A program made the position numbers and the translations under genes. Below are positions 18,277-27,012 of a stretch of 64,000 bases of DNA, one piece after another. Source of the DNA: Paenibacillus sp. OK003 (lineage in GTDB: Bacteria; Bacillota; Bacilli; Paenibacillales; Paenibacillaceae); contig NZ_FOBD01000003.1 of assembly GCF_900109515.1 (NCBI RefSeq), positions 248,001 to 312,000 of the forward strand, given 5' to 3'. The notes beneath the pieces are model-generated. The model was not told the DNA's origin. It made no database searches and worked only from the letters and a program-made list of their open reading frames with translations. Numbering within the stretch: position 1 is the stretch's first letter; each line of letters starts with the position of its first letter.

Positions 18277-18429
18277 GTGCGGATATTTTTATTTTTTGTC
18301 CGCCACATGTGTACAATAAATAAAAAAGATGATACATTGAAATTAGTTTAATTCCTTTTATAAAAGGGTTTTTTGAAGAAATACTATGTCTCCTGTACGA
18401 GGACATACGTATATCGAGGAGGGAATGGA

Positions 18430-19620
18430 ATGTCAAGTCAAGCATTGGACCAATTTCTAAGTTCGAACATCGAAGATCTAAAGACTAAAGGTCTATATAA
18501 CGTCATCGATACGCTGCAGGGTGCAAATGGTCCTGTTATTCGTATCGACGGAAAGTCCCTAATCAATTTGTCTTCCAATAACTATTTGGGACTTGCAACA
18601 GATCACCGCGTGATTGATGCTTCAGTTAAGGCGTCGCAGACATACGGGGCAGGCGCAGGGGCTGTGAGAACAATTAATGGTACGATGGATCTTCATATTG
18701 AGCTTGAAGAAAAACTGGCCCGTTTCAAAAAAACGGAAGCCGTTATCGTGTATCAATCGGGATTTAACTGCAATATGGCTGCTATATCCGCGGTAATGGA
18801 CCAGCATGATGCGATTTTATCAGATGAGCTGAACCACGCTTCGATTATTGATGGCTGCCGCCTGTCGAGAGCCAAGGTGATTCGCTTTAAGCATTCGGAT
18901 ATGAATGATTTAAGACAGCAGGCGAAAGATGCCAAGGAATCCGGTCAGTACCGTAAAATTATGGTCATCACCGACGGGGTTTTCTCCATGGATGGTGATA
19001 TAGCAAAGCTGCCCGAAATCGTGAAAATAGCAGAAGAATTTGATCTGATTACTTATGTGGATGATGCCCACGGTTCGGGCGTTCTCGGAGCGGGTGCGGG
19101 AACCGTGAAGCATTTTGGATTGTCCGACCGCATTGACTTTCAAATTGGTACTCTTTCCAAGGCGATCGGCGTTGTCGGCGGTTATGTGGCGGGTAAAAAA
19201 CAACTGATTGAATGGTTGAAGCTGAGAAGCCGTCCGTTTCTGTTCTCGACATCGCTACCTCCGGCTGCAATCGCTGCTTGCAGCGCTTCTGTCGACATTT
19301 TGATGAATGACAAAGAGCTGATCGAGAAGCTGTGGGAGAACGGCAATGATTTGAAAAATGGCTTGAGCCGGATTGGATATAATGTAGGCCAAAGCGAAAC
19401 GCCGATCACACCTTGTATCATTGGCGATGAAGTAACCACCCAACAGTTCAGCAGACGGCTCTATGAAGAAGGCGTTTACGCCAAGGCAATCGTGTTTCCG
19501 ACGGTTCCGAAAGGAACCGGGAGAATACGCAACATGCCGACAGCTGCCCATACCAAGGAGATGCTCGACCAGGTGATCTCCGTTTATGAGAAAGTTGGCA
19601 AGGAAATGAAGCTGATTTAG
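18430..19620 (+). CDS. kbl: Glycine C-acetyltransferase (2-amino-3-ketobutyrate CoA ligase)
   Basis: The start is the ATG at 18430 behind GAGGAGGG; a longer in-frame start lacks a ribosome site. 396 residues, the normal length for Kbl. This PLP-dependent alpha-oxoamine synthase splits 2-amino-3-oxobutyrate with CoA into glycine and acetyl-CoA. Visible motifs are [52 protein letters not shown] and the PLP lysine in [13 protein letters not shown]. The next gene is the threonine dehydrogenase that supplies its substrate, so the pair turns threonine into glycine and acetyl-CoA. Related AONS-family enzymes (BioF) are the only alternative and fit the context less well. Confidence 0.93.
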   Translation: MSSQALDQFLSSNIEDLKTKGLYNVIDTLQGANGPVIRIDGKSLINLSSNNYLGLATDHRVIDASVKASQTYGAGAGAVRTINGTMDLHIELEEKLARFKKTEAVIVYQSGFNCNMAAISAVMDQHDAILSDELNHASIIDGCRLSRAKVIRFKHSDMNDLRQQAKDAKESGQYRKIMVITDGVFSMDGDIAKLPEIVKIAEEFDLITYVDDAHGSGVLGAGAGTVKHFGLSDRIDFQIGTLSKAIGVVGGYVAGKKQLIEWLKLRSRPFLFSTSLPPAAIAACSASVDILMNDKELIEKLWENGNDLKNGLSRIGYNVGQSETPITPCIIGDEVTTQQFSRRLYEEGVYAKAIVFPTVPKGTGRIRNMPTAAHTKEMLDQVISVYEKVGKEMKLI

Positions 19621-19657
19621 CTGCATTCGCGGGAGTATATTTCGGGAGGAATGTCTT

Positions 19658-20617
19658 ATGAACAAGATCTTGGTGACCGGAGCACTGGGCCAAATCGGTT
19701 CTGAGTTAGTTGTTAAATTACGTGAAATTTATGGTGCGGATCACGTTGTTGCTACGGATCTCAGGTCATCAGCCCACGAAATTACCCGATCCGGGCCATT
19801 CGAGCTGCTGGACGTGACGAATGATAAGGCGATGTTCGAAATCGCCAAGCGGTACCAAGTGGATACCGTCATCCATTTGGCTGCGCTGCTGTCGGCTACC
19901 GCAGAGGAGAAACCGCTGCTTGCCTGGAATTTGAATATGGGCGGATTGATGAATGCACTTGAAATATCCAGGGAGCTCGGCTGCCAATTTTTCACTCCAA
20001 GCTCCATTGGATCTTTTGGGCCTTCGACTCCGAAAGACAATACCCCGCAGGATACGATCCAGAGGCCCAATACGATGTACGGCGTGAACAAAGTGTCCGG
20101 CGAACTGCTTTGTGATTATTATTTTCACAAATACGGCCTGGATACTAGGGGGCTGCGATTCCCGGGTTTGATATCTTATATGACGCCTCCCGGCGGAGGA
20201 ACGACGGATTACGCCGTGGAAATTTATTACGCAGCCGTGACGGCTGGCCGGTATACATCGTATATCGCCAAGGACACAAACATGGACATGATGTATATGC
20301 CGGATGCCCTGAACGCTATCATCGAATTGATGGAAGCGGATTCTTCCCGGTTGATACACCGAAATTCATTTAATGTCACCGCAATGAGCGTGGATCCGGA
20401 GGCGATCGCTGCAGCGATTCGGGATGAGTTTCCCGGCTTTATCCTCGATTATGACGTTGATCCGAAGAGACAGGCGATTGCCGATAGCTGGCCGCATTCC
20501 ATTGATGCGACGGCAGCGAAAACAGAATGGGGATTTCATGCCCGGTACGACCTGAAGGCCATGACGAAGGATATGCTTTCACAGCTAAGCGAGAGACAAA
20601 TGCTTCGCAAGGCTTAA
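19658..20617 (+). CDS. tdh: L-threonine 3-dehydrogenase, SDR/epimerase type
   Basis: 319 residues of the extended SDR family. The NAD loop is TGALGQIGSELV at residues 6-17, and the catalytic pair is YGVNKVSGE near 146. The C-terminal part (NMDMMYMPDALNAIIELM, RNSFNVTAMSVDPE) matches epimerase-like threonine dehydrogenases of Gram-positive bacteria, not the zinc MDR type. It oxidises threonine to 2-amino-3-oxobutyrate. GGGAGGAATG precedes the ATG, 37 bp after kbl. A strong terminator ends the operon at 20659. Confidence 0.9.
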   Translation: MNKILVTGALGQIGSELVVKLREIYGADHVVATDLRSSAHEITRSGPFELLDVTNDKAMFEIAKRYQVDTVIHLAALLSATAEEKPLLAWNLNMGGLMNALEISRELGCQFFTPSSIGSFGPSTPKDNTPQDTIQRPNTMYGVNKVSGELLCDYYFHKYGLDTRGLRFPGLISYMTPPGGGTTDYAVEIYYAAVTAGRYTSYIAKDTNMDMMYMPDALNAIIELMEADSSRLIHRNSFNVTAMSVDPEAIAAAIRDEFPGFILDYDVDPKRQAIADSWPHSIDATAAKTEWGFHARYDLKAMTKDMLSQLSERQMLRKA

Positions 20618-20656
20618 AGTGATTATGAATTCGCTGTGCAAAGCGAGTAGATATAC

Positions 20657-20716
20657 AAAAGAAGCTGCATCATGAGGTTTGGCGTTACCCGGACCTTTGG
20701 TTGCAGCTTCTTTTTT
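20657..20716 (+). terminator. Terminator of the kbl-tdh operon
   Basis: AAGAAGCTGCA (20659-20669) pairs with TGCAGCTTCTT (20702-20712), and the T-run continues. Confidence 0.8.
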
Positions 20717-21033
20717 CATCCTCAATCCAGACATTTCCGTGGTCTGTGGCTTATCAGATAAAGAACACGGCATAAAGTTTGCAACAGGACGGACCGAGGC
20801 ATGCAAAATTAAAACACAGAAGTGAAAGAAAGGGAGCTGTTTATGTCGCGGGACAAGAACATGTTCTCATTGCGATAGGCGTTTATCTAATCGTTATTCT
20901 GCCTGTTAGTTCATTTATAGATATAATGCAGATGTACAATGACACAAAGTTACCAAACAAGAGAACCCTTTGAGCCACATTAATAAAAGAATAAAATGAT
21001 AGTTTCATTAATCAAGCAAGGAGTGTGCATATA
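20717..21033. other. Intergenic region with one dispersed repeat
   Basis: Apart from repeat copy 5 at 20844 I see no gene with a ribosome site. A frame that crosses the repeat is judged chance. Confidence 0.5.
20844..20890 (+). repeat. Dispersed repeat, copy 5 (short form)
   Basis: TGTCGCGGGACAAGAACATG, then TTCTCATTGCGATAGGCG and TTTATCTAA. Head well kept, tail palindrome degraded. Confidence 0.7.
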
Positions 21034-21275
21034 ATGGGTCGTTTTCGAAAGAAACAAAAGATAATTCTTACGTAGTAATTCCGTCAGAAAATGTAACTAA
21101 GATACAATTTGGAGATCCGTGTTATATTGGTTATCAAGTAGATGGGCAAGAATTCTGGGAATTAACGGGTGTCTCTTATACGACTGAAGTATCTTCGTTA
21201 GAAGTTCGTAAATACCAATACCATATGGCAGGACATCTGCATCATGCCTTATTACCGCTTAGCAAGCTGCTATAA
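21034..21275 (+). pseudogene. Small protein gene with a frameshift
   Basis: An ATG behind AAGGAG opens MGRFRKKQK, then the frame hits a stop after 13 codons. The +1 frame continues cleanly from the A-rich tract as DNSYVVIPSENVTKIQFGDP through WELTGVSYTTEVSSLEVRKY to a stop at 21275. A single-base loss in AAAGAAACAAAAG would explain this. The joined product would be about 80 residues. Family not recognised. Confidence 0.45.
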
Positions 21276-21354
21276 GTTAATTTTGTATTTTGAAGAAGGA
21301 AGGGAATAACCTTGCAGGGTACTACTTGACGCCTATAGAAATAGTAGCGATCCG

Positions 21355-21615
21355 TTGGGTTGTAGCACATTTTTTAAGGTAGTTCCTTTGTTACATGACA
21401 GTCTAATTGAAATGGGTATTAAAGAAGGTGTGACTCATATTACTGATAATATAGTTTCAGATGATACGATTTCACACGTTGACCTAATAGCCGTTCACAA
21501 AAAAAATGGGCTTTACGTTGATAATAGAAAGTTACATATGGTCTATATAGAAGCAATGATAAGATTAATTTCATTGAAGGAGGTTCGAGATGAGAAACGA
21601 AGAATGTTGTCCTGA
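21355..21615 (+). CDS. Hypothetical protein, probably 5' damaged
   Basis: The frame runs from a TTG at 21355 to 21615 (86 residues, VVPLLHDSLIEMGIKEGVTH, then HVDLIAVHKKNGLYVDNRKL). It has no ribosome site. A good site (GGAAGGGAATAA) lies in front of a TTG at 21312 that stops after five codons in another frame, so the original start may have been lost by a frameshift. It overlaps the start of the zinc-ribbon gene. I do not recognise the family. Confidence 0.35.
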   Translation: MGCSTFFKVVPLLHDSLIEMGIKEGVTHITDNIVSDDTISHVDLIAVHKKNGLYVDNRKLHMVYIEAMIRLISLKEVRDEKRRMLS

Positions 21616-21787
21616 ATGTGGAGGAACAAAATTTGGGGAGGGCAAGTCGCACGGCGAAGCTAGGGTATATCCTATGAAAAAGATGCTAACATTAGGATCA
21701 GATGTTACTCATGTAATTTGTATAACGTGTGGATTTATTTTAAAAAGTTTTGTTAAAGAGCCACATAAATTTGAGGATAATAAATAA
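21590..21787 (+). CDS. Small zinc-ribbon protein
   Basis: 65 residues from an ATG behind GAAGGAGG. Two CxxC knuckles, CPECGGTKFG at residues 7-16 and CITCGFILKSF near 43, form a zinc ribbon. Between them is a short basic segment. Such proteins occur widely in Bacilli and bind zinc, with no established function. It overlaps the preceding frame by 26 bp, which suggests translational coupling. Confidence 0.65.
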   Translation: MRNEECCPECGGTKFGEGKSHGEARVYPMKKMLTLGSDVTHVICITCGFILKSFVKEPHKFEDNK

Positions 21788-21903
21788 AAAAGTACTGCAA
21801 GAAAGGGGACCAACAGATCAAGTTCTAACTCTGCTCAGTTAAATAAAGACTAAAGGGCATAATTGCATGAAAGTAGGGAACTTTAAAAAAATTCAGTCTT
21901 TGT

Positions 21904-22059
21904 TGTCGAGGGACAAGAACATGATCCCATTCAAGTCGCTATTTTAGCGGCTTTTTTATTTTATCGGTACAAGTTCGTGTCCCAAGCCAAGGACAAGAAC
22001 TTGTACCGATTACCGTATTGAACAAGAACATGTTCCTACTCCCGATTAGATGTATATCC
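21904..22059 (+). repeat. Dispersed repeat, copy 6 (composite long form)
   Basis: Order: head TGTCGAGGGACAAGAACATG with ATCCC; terminator-like hairpin GTCGCTATTTTAGCGGC with six T (21935-21957); CGGTACAAGTTCGTGTCC; spacer CAAGCCAA; the inverse GGACAAGAACTTGTACCG; another head (GAACAAGAACATGTTCC); tail TTAGATGTATATCC. It is nearly identical over 155 bp to the copy at 53413-53570. Confidence 0.9.
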
Positions 22060-22150
22060 CAAAAAAGCACATGTAGTTAAAACTTGAATAGGCAGCATTG
22101 GAGGGACGGTTTTACATTTTTTACAATACCTAAATCTAAAAAAATAGGAA

Positions 22151-22209
22151 GGAACCTTTTATAATTGTTACCAGCTAGGAAAGTTACCAAGCCGTTGTAC
22201 CCACAGATA
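22151..22209 (+). repeat. 58-bp block shared with 53338-53397
   Basis: Starts GGAACCTTTTATAATTG and ends CGTTGTACCCACAGATAA. It differs from the other copy at only a few positions. In one frame both read GTF(Y/F)NCYQLGKLPSRCTHR-stop, and two of the changes are synonymous. Confidence 0.7.
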
Positions 22210-22265
22210 AGACACAGGTTCAGAATAAGGAAATTCTTTTAAAAACAATACTTTAATCTTTCATG

Positions 22266-22304
22266 ACAACAAAACAACTGTTTTTAAAACGGTTGTTTTG
22301 TTGT
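22266..22304. other. Long perfect hairpin
   Basis: ACAACAAAACAAC (22266-22278) pairs perfectly with GTTGTTTTGTTGT (22292-22304), and the centre TGTTTTTAAAACG extends the pairing. It could work as a terminator in either direction, since both arms are A- or T-rich. Confidence 0.55.
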
Positions 22305-22312
22305 TAACACCC

Positions 22313-22358
22313 AATAGTTACATTCTGGTTCCTATCTAATAAAAAGGTGCCTACTTTT
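22313..22358. promoter_or_regulatory. HxlR-type operator element, site 1
   Basis: AATAGTTAC, 5 nt, GGTTCCTAT, 8 nt, AAGGTGCCTACTT. Sites at 23907 and 28021 have exactly the same blocks and spacing. It lies about 120 bp upstream of the radical SAM gene. Confidence 0.7.
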
Positions 22359-22474
22359 CAAGTAGCATGAGAAATTTTAAGATAAAAAGAAAGGCGGTTC
22401 ATGCATAGTGTGATCGTTCAATTAATCGATTAAGTGGGAGATTAAACGAAAGTAATTGAGGGGATGGTAGCGTC

Positions 22475-23308
22475 ATGCCAATTGAAATCAAAGACATTGT
22501 GTCTAAGAAAATATTAAGTGAAGTAAAAGGTTATCTAGATATTGGTTTTACTCATTCACTAAATCCCTATACGGGTTGTGCATTTGCTTGCGAATACTGT
22601 TACGTCAGAGAAATGCCTATTCAAAAGTTTAAGGATATTCCTTGGGGAATGTGGGTGGATGTCAAGAAAAATGCAGCAGAAAACTATCTAAGGGAAGTCT
22701 CTCTTCTAAGACGTAAAAATAAACCCATAAGTATATTCATGTCATCAGCCACAGATCCTTATCAACCTGTAGAGCAGAGGGCAAACATTACAAGAAGCCT
22801 ATTGGAAGAAATGGATAAAAACCCACCAGACTCACTTCAAATTCAAACTAGAAGCCCTCTGGTTGCCAGAGACCTTGATATACTACTGAAATTAAAGGAA
22901 AAATGTCGAATTCTGGTTTCAATGACAATCGAGACAGATCGTGAAGATGTGAAACGAATTTTTTCACCCTATGCTCCTGGAATAGATTTAAGAGTTAAAG
23001 CCTTGAAAAAGATGAATGATGCAGGGATACATACACAAGTATCTATTTCCCCAGTGCTACCTTTTTCACCTAATTTCGCTAACATGATACAAGGTATAAC
23101 TGATCGAATTTGGATTGATAAGCTACTGATTGGTGATGGTCAAATGGGGATGAGATCTGAGCGTATAGGGATGCCAAAATTATTTGATGCGAACGGGTGG
23201 GACAAATGGTACGAGAAAAGCATTCATCTGAAAGTGGAAAAATATTTTAAGGCAAGGTTCCCATCTGAAATCATTCATGTATCTAAAAACAGCGCATATC
23301 CATTTTGA
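22475..23308 (+). CDS. Radical SAM protein, spore photoproduct lyase-like family
   Basis: 277 residues. The cluster motif is Cys35-x3-Cys39-x2-Cys42 (GCAFACEYCYV), which binds a 4Fe-4S cluster for SAM cleavage. TGCAFACEYCY, SSATDPYQPVE and the SVSISPVLPF-like QVSISPVLPF place it with the SPL-family radical SAM proteins of the Rv2578c type, which are shorter than true spore photoproduct lyase (about 340). The ATG follows GAGGGGATGG. An HxlR-type operator precedes it, linking it to the regulator and transporter at 23.5-27 kb. Substrate unknown. Confidence 0.9.
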   Translation: MPIEIKDIVSKKILSEVKGYLDIGFTHSLNPYTGCAFACEYCYVREMPIQKFKDIPWGMWVDVKKNAAENYLREVSLLRRKNKPISIFMSSATDPYQPVEQRANITRSLLEEMDKNPPDSLQIQTRSPLVARDLDILLKLKEKCRILVSMTIETDREDVKRIFSPYAPGIDLRVKALKKMNDAGIHTQVSISPVLPFSPNFANMIQGITDRIWIDKLLIGDGQMGMRSERIGMPKLFDANGWDKWYEKSIHLKVEKYFKARFPSEIIHVSKNSAYPF

Positions 23309-23408
23309 TTTTATGAAGCCATTCAGTTTATGAGGATCTTGCCCGTTTTTTCTTCATGCAATAGAAATATTTGCAGCTGCTGTTCGAAGATCAACTTTCT
23401 CTTACGAA

Positions 23409-23438
23409 TCAATAGAGGACGCATGAGTCCTCCATTGA
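23409..23438. terminator. Hairpin between converging genes
   Basis: AATAGAGGAC and GTCCTCCATT form a 10-bp stem with one mismatch. It lies between the radical SAM gene and the converging HxlR gene. The T-run is poor. Confidence 0.35.
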
Positions 23439-23534
23439 CTTAACTTGAAGATGAAAATACAGGGTTTATGATTCCATGGGAATAATAGAGGAGCTTATTT
23501 TATTTTGAAATGACGGTGGATTAACACTTCGACT

Positions 23535-23891
23535 TCATTCACTCTGATGAATATCGTCTGGAAGTTCATCATTGAGTTTCTGGTATCCAAGGCCCCATGT
23601 TTCCATAGAGAATATAATTGGCTTCAGTGAATTTCCTAAATCACTTAAACTGTATTCGACTCTCGGAGGAACTTCTGCAAACACGGTACGAATGACAATT
23701 CCATCCTCTTCCATTGAACGTAAATTTTCAGTGAGAACCTTTTGACTGATCTCCGGGATACTTTTACGAAGTTCTCCGAATCGTTGAGTCCCCTTCAAAA
23801 GATCCCTCATAACTAATAACTTCCACTTGTTACCTATCAAGCCAACTGTCGTTGCCACAGGACACAACGGCAACTCTTTTTTTGAAATCAC
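23535..23891 (-). CDS. HxlR-family transcriptional regulator
   Basis: 118 residues from a GTG at 23891 behind GGAGGCGA; the longer frame has no ribosome site. HxlR signatures: CPVATTVGLIGNKWKLLVMR with the conserved early cysteine, SQKVLTENLRSMEEDGIV (recognition helix), and the wing AEVPPRVEYSLSDLG. The N-terminal cysteine is often the redox or electrophile sensor in this family. It is divergent from the OpuC-like operon. The element at 23907-23951 sits between the two starts and recurs twice nearby, so this protein probably controls several local units. Confidence 0.93.
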   Translation of the reverse strand: MISKKELPLCPVATTVGLIGNKWKLLVMRDLLKGTQRFGELRKSIPEISQKVLTENLRSMEEDGIVIRTVFAEVPPRVEYSLSDLGNSLKPIIFSMETWGLGYQKLNDELPDDIHQSE

Positions 23892-23906
23892 TACATTATC
23901 GCCTCC

Positions 23907-23951
23907 AATAGTTACTATTAGGTTCCTATATAACAAAAAGGTGCCTACTTT
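23907..23951. promoter_or_regulatory. HxlR-type operator element, site 2
   Basis: Same three blocks and spacing as site 1, including AGGTTCCT and AGGTGCCT half-palindromes 19 bp apart. Located between the divergent hxlR gene and the ABC transporter operon, so autoregulation is likely. Confidence 0.75.
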
Positions 23952-24028
23952 CAAAACGAATACATTGCTTATATTATAATTCTGTCGATGAGAAAAGCAA
24001 ATGAAAATGAATGAAAGGAGGAGGGAGT

Positions 24029-24685
24029 TTGCAAGAAAGTTTATGGATGCAACTGAGTGACTATTTTTCGAATCATATGTTAACGTTCTTGAATTCTTGG
24101 AAAGAGCATTTAAAGATCAGTTTATTGGCATTGATGGGTTCTACACTTATCGGGATTGCATTAGGTACCTTATCAACTAAATACAATCGTTCCGAAAAAT
24201 GGATCATCTCGTTATTCCAAACATTACGAATCGTTCCCAGCCTAGCGATCTTACTTCTGTTGCTTCCTATCATGGGTATTGGAATTAGGCCAGCCCTTTT
24301 TGCTCTCATTATTTTAGGAATCCCTCCTATCTTAATGAATACAGTATCCGGGTTACAAGGTGTGTCCATGTCTCTACTTGAATCTGCACAAGGTGTAGGG
24401 ATGTCTGAACGACAAATTCGATGGAAAATCCAATTTCCAGTGGCTGGACCATTGATATTGACAGGGATTAAAACCGCTGCGATTGAAATTATCGCCAGCG
24501 CCACTTTGGCTGCCAAAATTGGAGCTGGTGGATTAGGAGAAATTATTTTTACCGGTTTAGGACTCAATCGAACGGATTTACTTTTAATTGGTGGTATTTC
24601 AGTAGCGATTCTGGCTATTGGTATAGGATTTATTTTAGATCTGTCTGAACGTGTATTGTTTAGATATAAATTCTTGCAAAGGTAG
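24029..24685 (+). CDS. OpuC-like ABC transporter permease
   Basis: 218 residues from a TTG behind AAAGGAGGAGG; an upstream ATG would contain the ribosome site. Membrane protein of the BPD_transp_1 class with the EAA loop ESAQGVGMSERQIRWKIQFP. Closest family pattern is the OpuCB/OpuCD permeases of quaternary-amine importers (TLRIVPSLAILLLLLP, AAKIGAGGLGEIIFTGLG). First gene of permease - binding protein - ATPase - permease. Confidence 0.9.
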   Translation: MQESLWMQLSDYFSNHMLTFLNSWKEHLKISLLALMGSTLIGIALGTLSTKYNRSEKWIISLFQTLRIVPSLAILLLLLPIMGIGIRPALFALIILGIPPILMNTVSGLQGVSMSLLESAQGVGMSERQIRWKIQFPVAGPLILTGIKTAAIEIIASATLAAKIGAGGLGEIIFTGLGLNRTDLLLIGGISVAILAIGIGFILDLSERVLFRYKFLQR

Positions 24686-24696
24686 GGTCAACACAA

Positions 24697-25602
24697 ATGA
24701 AAAAGAACATAAAGAAAAAATTGGGTTTAACCATCTCAATCACACTTGTTTTGTCCATAATTTTGAGTGCATGTGGTAATAAAACGAATAATCATGGATC
24801 TACTATACGAATTGGTTCAAAAGACTTTACTGAGAATTTAATTGTCGGGGAGCTATATGCTTTGGCTTTGGAGAACGCGGGATACCAAGTAGAGCGTGTT
24901 CCTAATATTGCGGGTTCCATCATTCATTCATCGATTGTTAATAACGATATCGATATGTATCCAGAGTATACAGGTACGGGGTTGTTGGCCGTATTACAGA
25001 TGGATTTGATGACAGATCCGGATGAAGTGTATACAAAAGTCAAGGAAGAGTACAAAAAGCAATTTAATATCTCATGGCTCGATTATTCAAAAGCAAATGA
25101 TGGAGCGGGTCTCGTTATTCGAACGGAAGTATCACAAAAATTAGGGATCAAGACCATTACTGACTTGCAAAAACATGCCGGTGAGATTCGATTTGCTTCC
25201 CAAGGAGAGGTTGACCTGCGCGCTGACGGTATTCCAGCATTGGAGAAAGTGTATGGCAAGCTCAATTGGAAATCATCCAAAGTATATGATAACAGTTTGA
25301 AATATGAAGTGCTTAGAAACAATGAGGCTGATGTTGCGCCTGCATATACCACTGAAGGTCAGTTGGTGAACAAAGACGAGTTCACCCTATTGGAAGATGA
25401 CAAACAAGTATGGCCACCTTATAACTTGGCGCCTGTTATCCGTGATAATGTGCTCTCAACGGATCCCGGCATAGCTGAAGTGATCAATAAGGTTAGTTCG
25501 GTATTGGATACAGACACCGTAACCGCACTAAACGCAAAAGTGGACGTAGACAAAGAAGAATATGAAGATGTGGCAAAAGAATTTTATGATTCCATTAAAT
25601 AA
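24697..25602 (+). CDS. OpuC-like substrate-binding lipoprotein
   Basis: 301 residues with a lipoprotein signal and lipobox LSAC near residue 26. The mature part matches the OpuAC/OpuCC fold: IRIGSKDFTENLIVGELYA at its start, NDIDMYPEYTGTGL, and the hinge region EVLRNNEADVAPAYTTEG. These proteins capture glycine betaine, choline, carnitine or similar quaternary amines; relatives bind ergothioneine. The ligand-cage aromatic residues cannot be assigned safely by eye. It starts 12 bp after the first permease gene. Confidence 0.92.
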   Translation: MKKNIKKKLGLTISITLVLSIILSACGNKTNNHGSTIRIGSKDFTENLIVGELYALALENAGYQVERVPNIAGSIIHSSIVNNDIDMYPEYTGTGLLAVLQMDLMTDPDEVYTKVKEEYKKQFNISWLDYSKANDGAGLVIRTEVSQKLGIKTITDLQKHAGEIRFASQGEVDLRADGIPALEKVYGKLNWKSSKVYDNSLKYEVLRNNEADVAPAYTTEGQLVNKDEFTLLEDDKQVWPPYNLAPVIRDNVLSTDPGIAEVINKVSSVLDTDTVTALNAKVDVDKEEYEDVAKEFYDSIK

Positions 25603-25615
25603 GGATGGCGTTAAC

Positions 25616-26386
25616 ATGACTCCAACAGCAATCGAATTCCATGATGTGAGCAAAACATATTCAGATTCCAATGCATATGCAGTTGATCATGTGAACTTGT
25701 CGATAAGTGAAGGGGAGTTTATAACCATCCTCGGCTCCTCTGGATCAGGAAAGACAACTTTATTGAAGATGGTGAATCGGCTTAACGATCCTTCCCACGG
25801 GATTATTAAAATTTTTGGCGAGGATATCGCTCGAGTTGATCCTGTAAAACTTAGAAGAAAAATTGGCTATGTTATACAGCAAGTAGGCTTGTTCCCCCAC
25901 ATCAATATTGAACAAAATATTGCTACCGTTCCTCGTCTTTTGAAATGGGACAAAAAGAAAATCGAGGAACGGGTGCAAGAATTGTTAACTTTAGTTGGGT
26001 TAGATTCAGAGAACTTCAAACGACGTTATCCTTCACAATTGTCCGGAGGACAGCAACAGAGAATTGGTCTTGCGCGAGCATTAGCAACCGATCCCAATAT
26101 TATGCTGCTGGATGAACCCTTTGGGGCCTTGGACGCTATTACGCGCTTAAATCTCCAGGATGAACTCTTAAAGATTCATGGGGGAATGAAAAAAACCTTT
26201 TTGTTCGTGACTCATGATATTAATGAAGCATTCAAGCTGGGAACCAGGGTTATGATTATGAATCAGGGTAAGGTTTGTCAGTTTGATACCCCAAGAGAAA
26301 TTGTAACTCATCCTGCAGATGATTTTGTATACTCACTCATTCAATCTTCGAAGGAGCAAGAACGCTTCTGGGGGAACTTAACATGA
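25616..26386 (+). CDS. OpuC-like ABC transporter ATPase lacking CBS domains
   Basis: 256 residues from the ATG at 25616 (AAGGATGG upstream). Walker A GSSGSGKTT near residue 42, Q-loop VIQQVGLFPH, signature LSGGQQQR and Walker B IMLLDEPFGALD are all intact. Classical OpuCA/OpuBA ATPases are about 380 residues with two C-terminal CBS domains that sense ionic strength or c-di-AMP. Here the protein ends about 15 residues after the core, so this importer is probably not osmotically gated. Overlaps the next gene by 4 bp (ATGA). Confidence 0.93.
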   Translation: MTPTAIEFHDVSKTYSDSNAYAVDHVNLSISEGEFITILGSSGSGKTTLLKMVNRLNDPSHGIIKIFGEDIARVDPVKLRRKIGYVIQQVGLFPHINIEQNIATVPRLLKWDKKKIEERVQELLTLVGLDSENFKRRYPSQLSGGQQQRIGLARALATDPNIMLLDEPFGALDAITRLNLQDELLKIHGGMKKTFLFVTHDINEAFKLGTRVMIMNQGKVCQFDTPREIVTHPADDFVYSLIQSSKEQERFWGNLT

Positions 26387-27009
26387 TCGACTATGCCATT
26401 AAGCATCCGGATAAGTTGGGAAATGCATTATTGGAGCATGTGGAGATCCTCATTTTGACCATGCTGCTCTCTGTGATCATTGCAATCGTCTTAACCATCT
26501 TAGCTCTGGCCTCTGATAAGATATCTAGATCACTCATTTACTTGTTTTCAATCTTGTATTCCATTCCGAGCTTGGCTTTGTTTGCAATCATGATCCCTGT
26601 GACCGGATTGGGGAAAACGACAGCCATTACCGTGCTCATTGCCTATAACCAATATATCCTTCTACGTCAGTTCATTGCAGCTTTGAATCATGTTGAACCA
26701 TCTGTTATTGAAGCTGCTACAGGGGTCGGTATGAGCCGATTTCAGATCTTACTTCAAGTCCAGGTACCCTTAGCAATCAAGCCTCTGTTTAGAGGCATTC
26801 GACTTGCTTCGGTAACAACCATTAGCATGGCAACCATCGCTGCCTTCATTAATGCAGGAGGGCTAGGTACGATATTAAATGATGGATTACGGACCATGAA
26901 TATCGATAAGATTTTGTGGGGGGGCTTATTGTCAGCAGGACTTGCTATTGTGACGAACGCAATATTCATGCTGTTTGAGAAACGAATACATTTGAGATCG
27001 GAGAGATAA
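26383..27009 (+). CDS. OpuC-like ABC transporter permease (second)
   Basis: 208 residues, start overlapping the ATPase stop as ATGA. EAA loop EAATGVGMSRFQILLQVQVP, and AAFINAGGLGTILNDGL near the end. It pairs with the permease at 24029 to form a heterodimeric channel. Three base pairs separate it from the oxidoreductase gene that follows, so that gene is in the same transcript. Confidence 0.92.
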   Translation: MIDYAIKHPDKLGNALLEHVEILILTMLLSVIIAIVLTILALASDKISRSLIYLFSILYSIPSLALFAIMIPVTGLGKTTAITVLIAYNQYILLRQFIAALNHVEPSVIEAATGVGMSRFQILLQVQVPLAIKPLFRGIRLASVTTISMATIAAFINAGGLGTILNDGLRTMNIDKILWGGLLSAGLAIVTNAIFMLFEKRIHLRSER

Positions 27010-27012
27010 ATA

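Larger units (their letters stand above)
21788..22474. other. Repeat-rich intergenic region
   Basis: Contains the composite repeat (21904-22059), a 58-bp block shared with 53.3 kb (22151-22209), a long perfect hairpin (22266-22304) and an HxlR-type operator (22313-22358) upstream of the radical SAM gene. Confidence 0.6.

Noticed and set aside
18067..18351. 94-codon plus-strand frame between the lipoprotein gene and kbl
   Set aside because: It runs through a terminator hairpin and opposite a better minus-strand fossil; no ribosome site.
18373..18429. Longer kbl start at TTG 18373
   Set aside because: The best ribosome site (GAGGAGGG) lies inside this extension and fits the ATG at 18430, which also gives the normal Kbl length.
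20779..20973. 64-codon frame across repeat copy 5
   Set aside because: It reads straight through the repeat head, has no ribosome site and resembles no family.
20861..22036. GAACATGTTC in repeat copies as LexA/DinR boxes
   Set aside because: LexA boxes of Bacillales need GAAC-N4-GTTC; these have a 2-bp gap and occur only as part of the repeat head, not at SOS-gene promoters.
22266..22304. Transposon end or attachment site
   Set aside because: The inverted repeat has its arms 13 bp apart, forming one hairpin; no transposase or integrase and no target duplication was seen.
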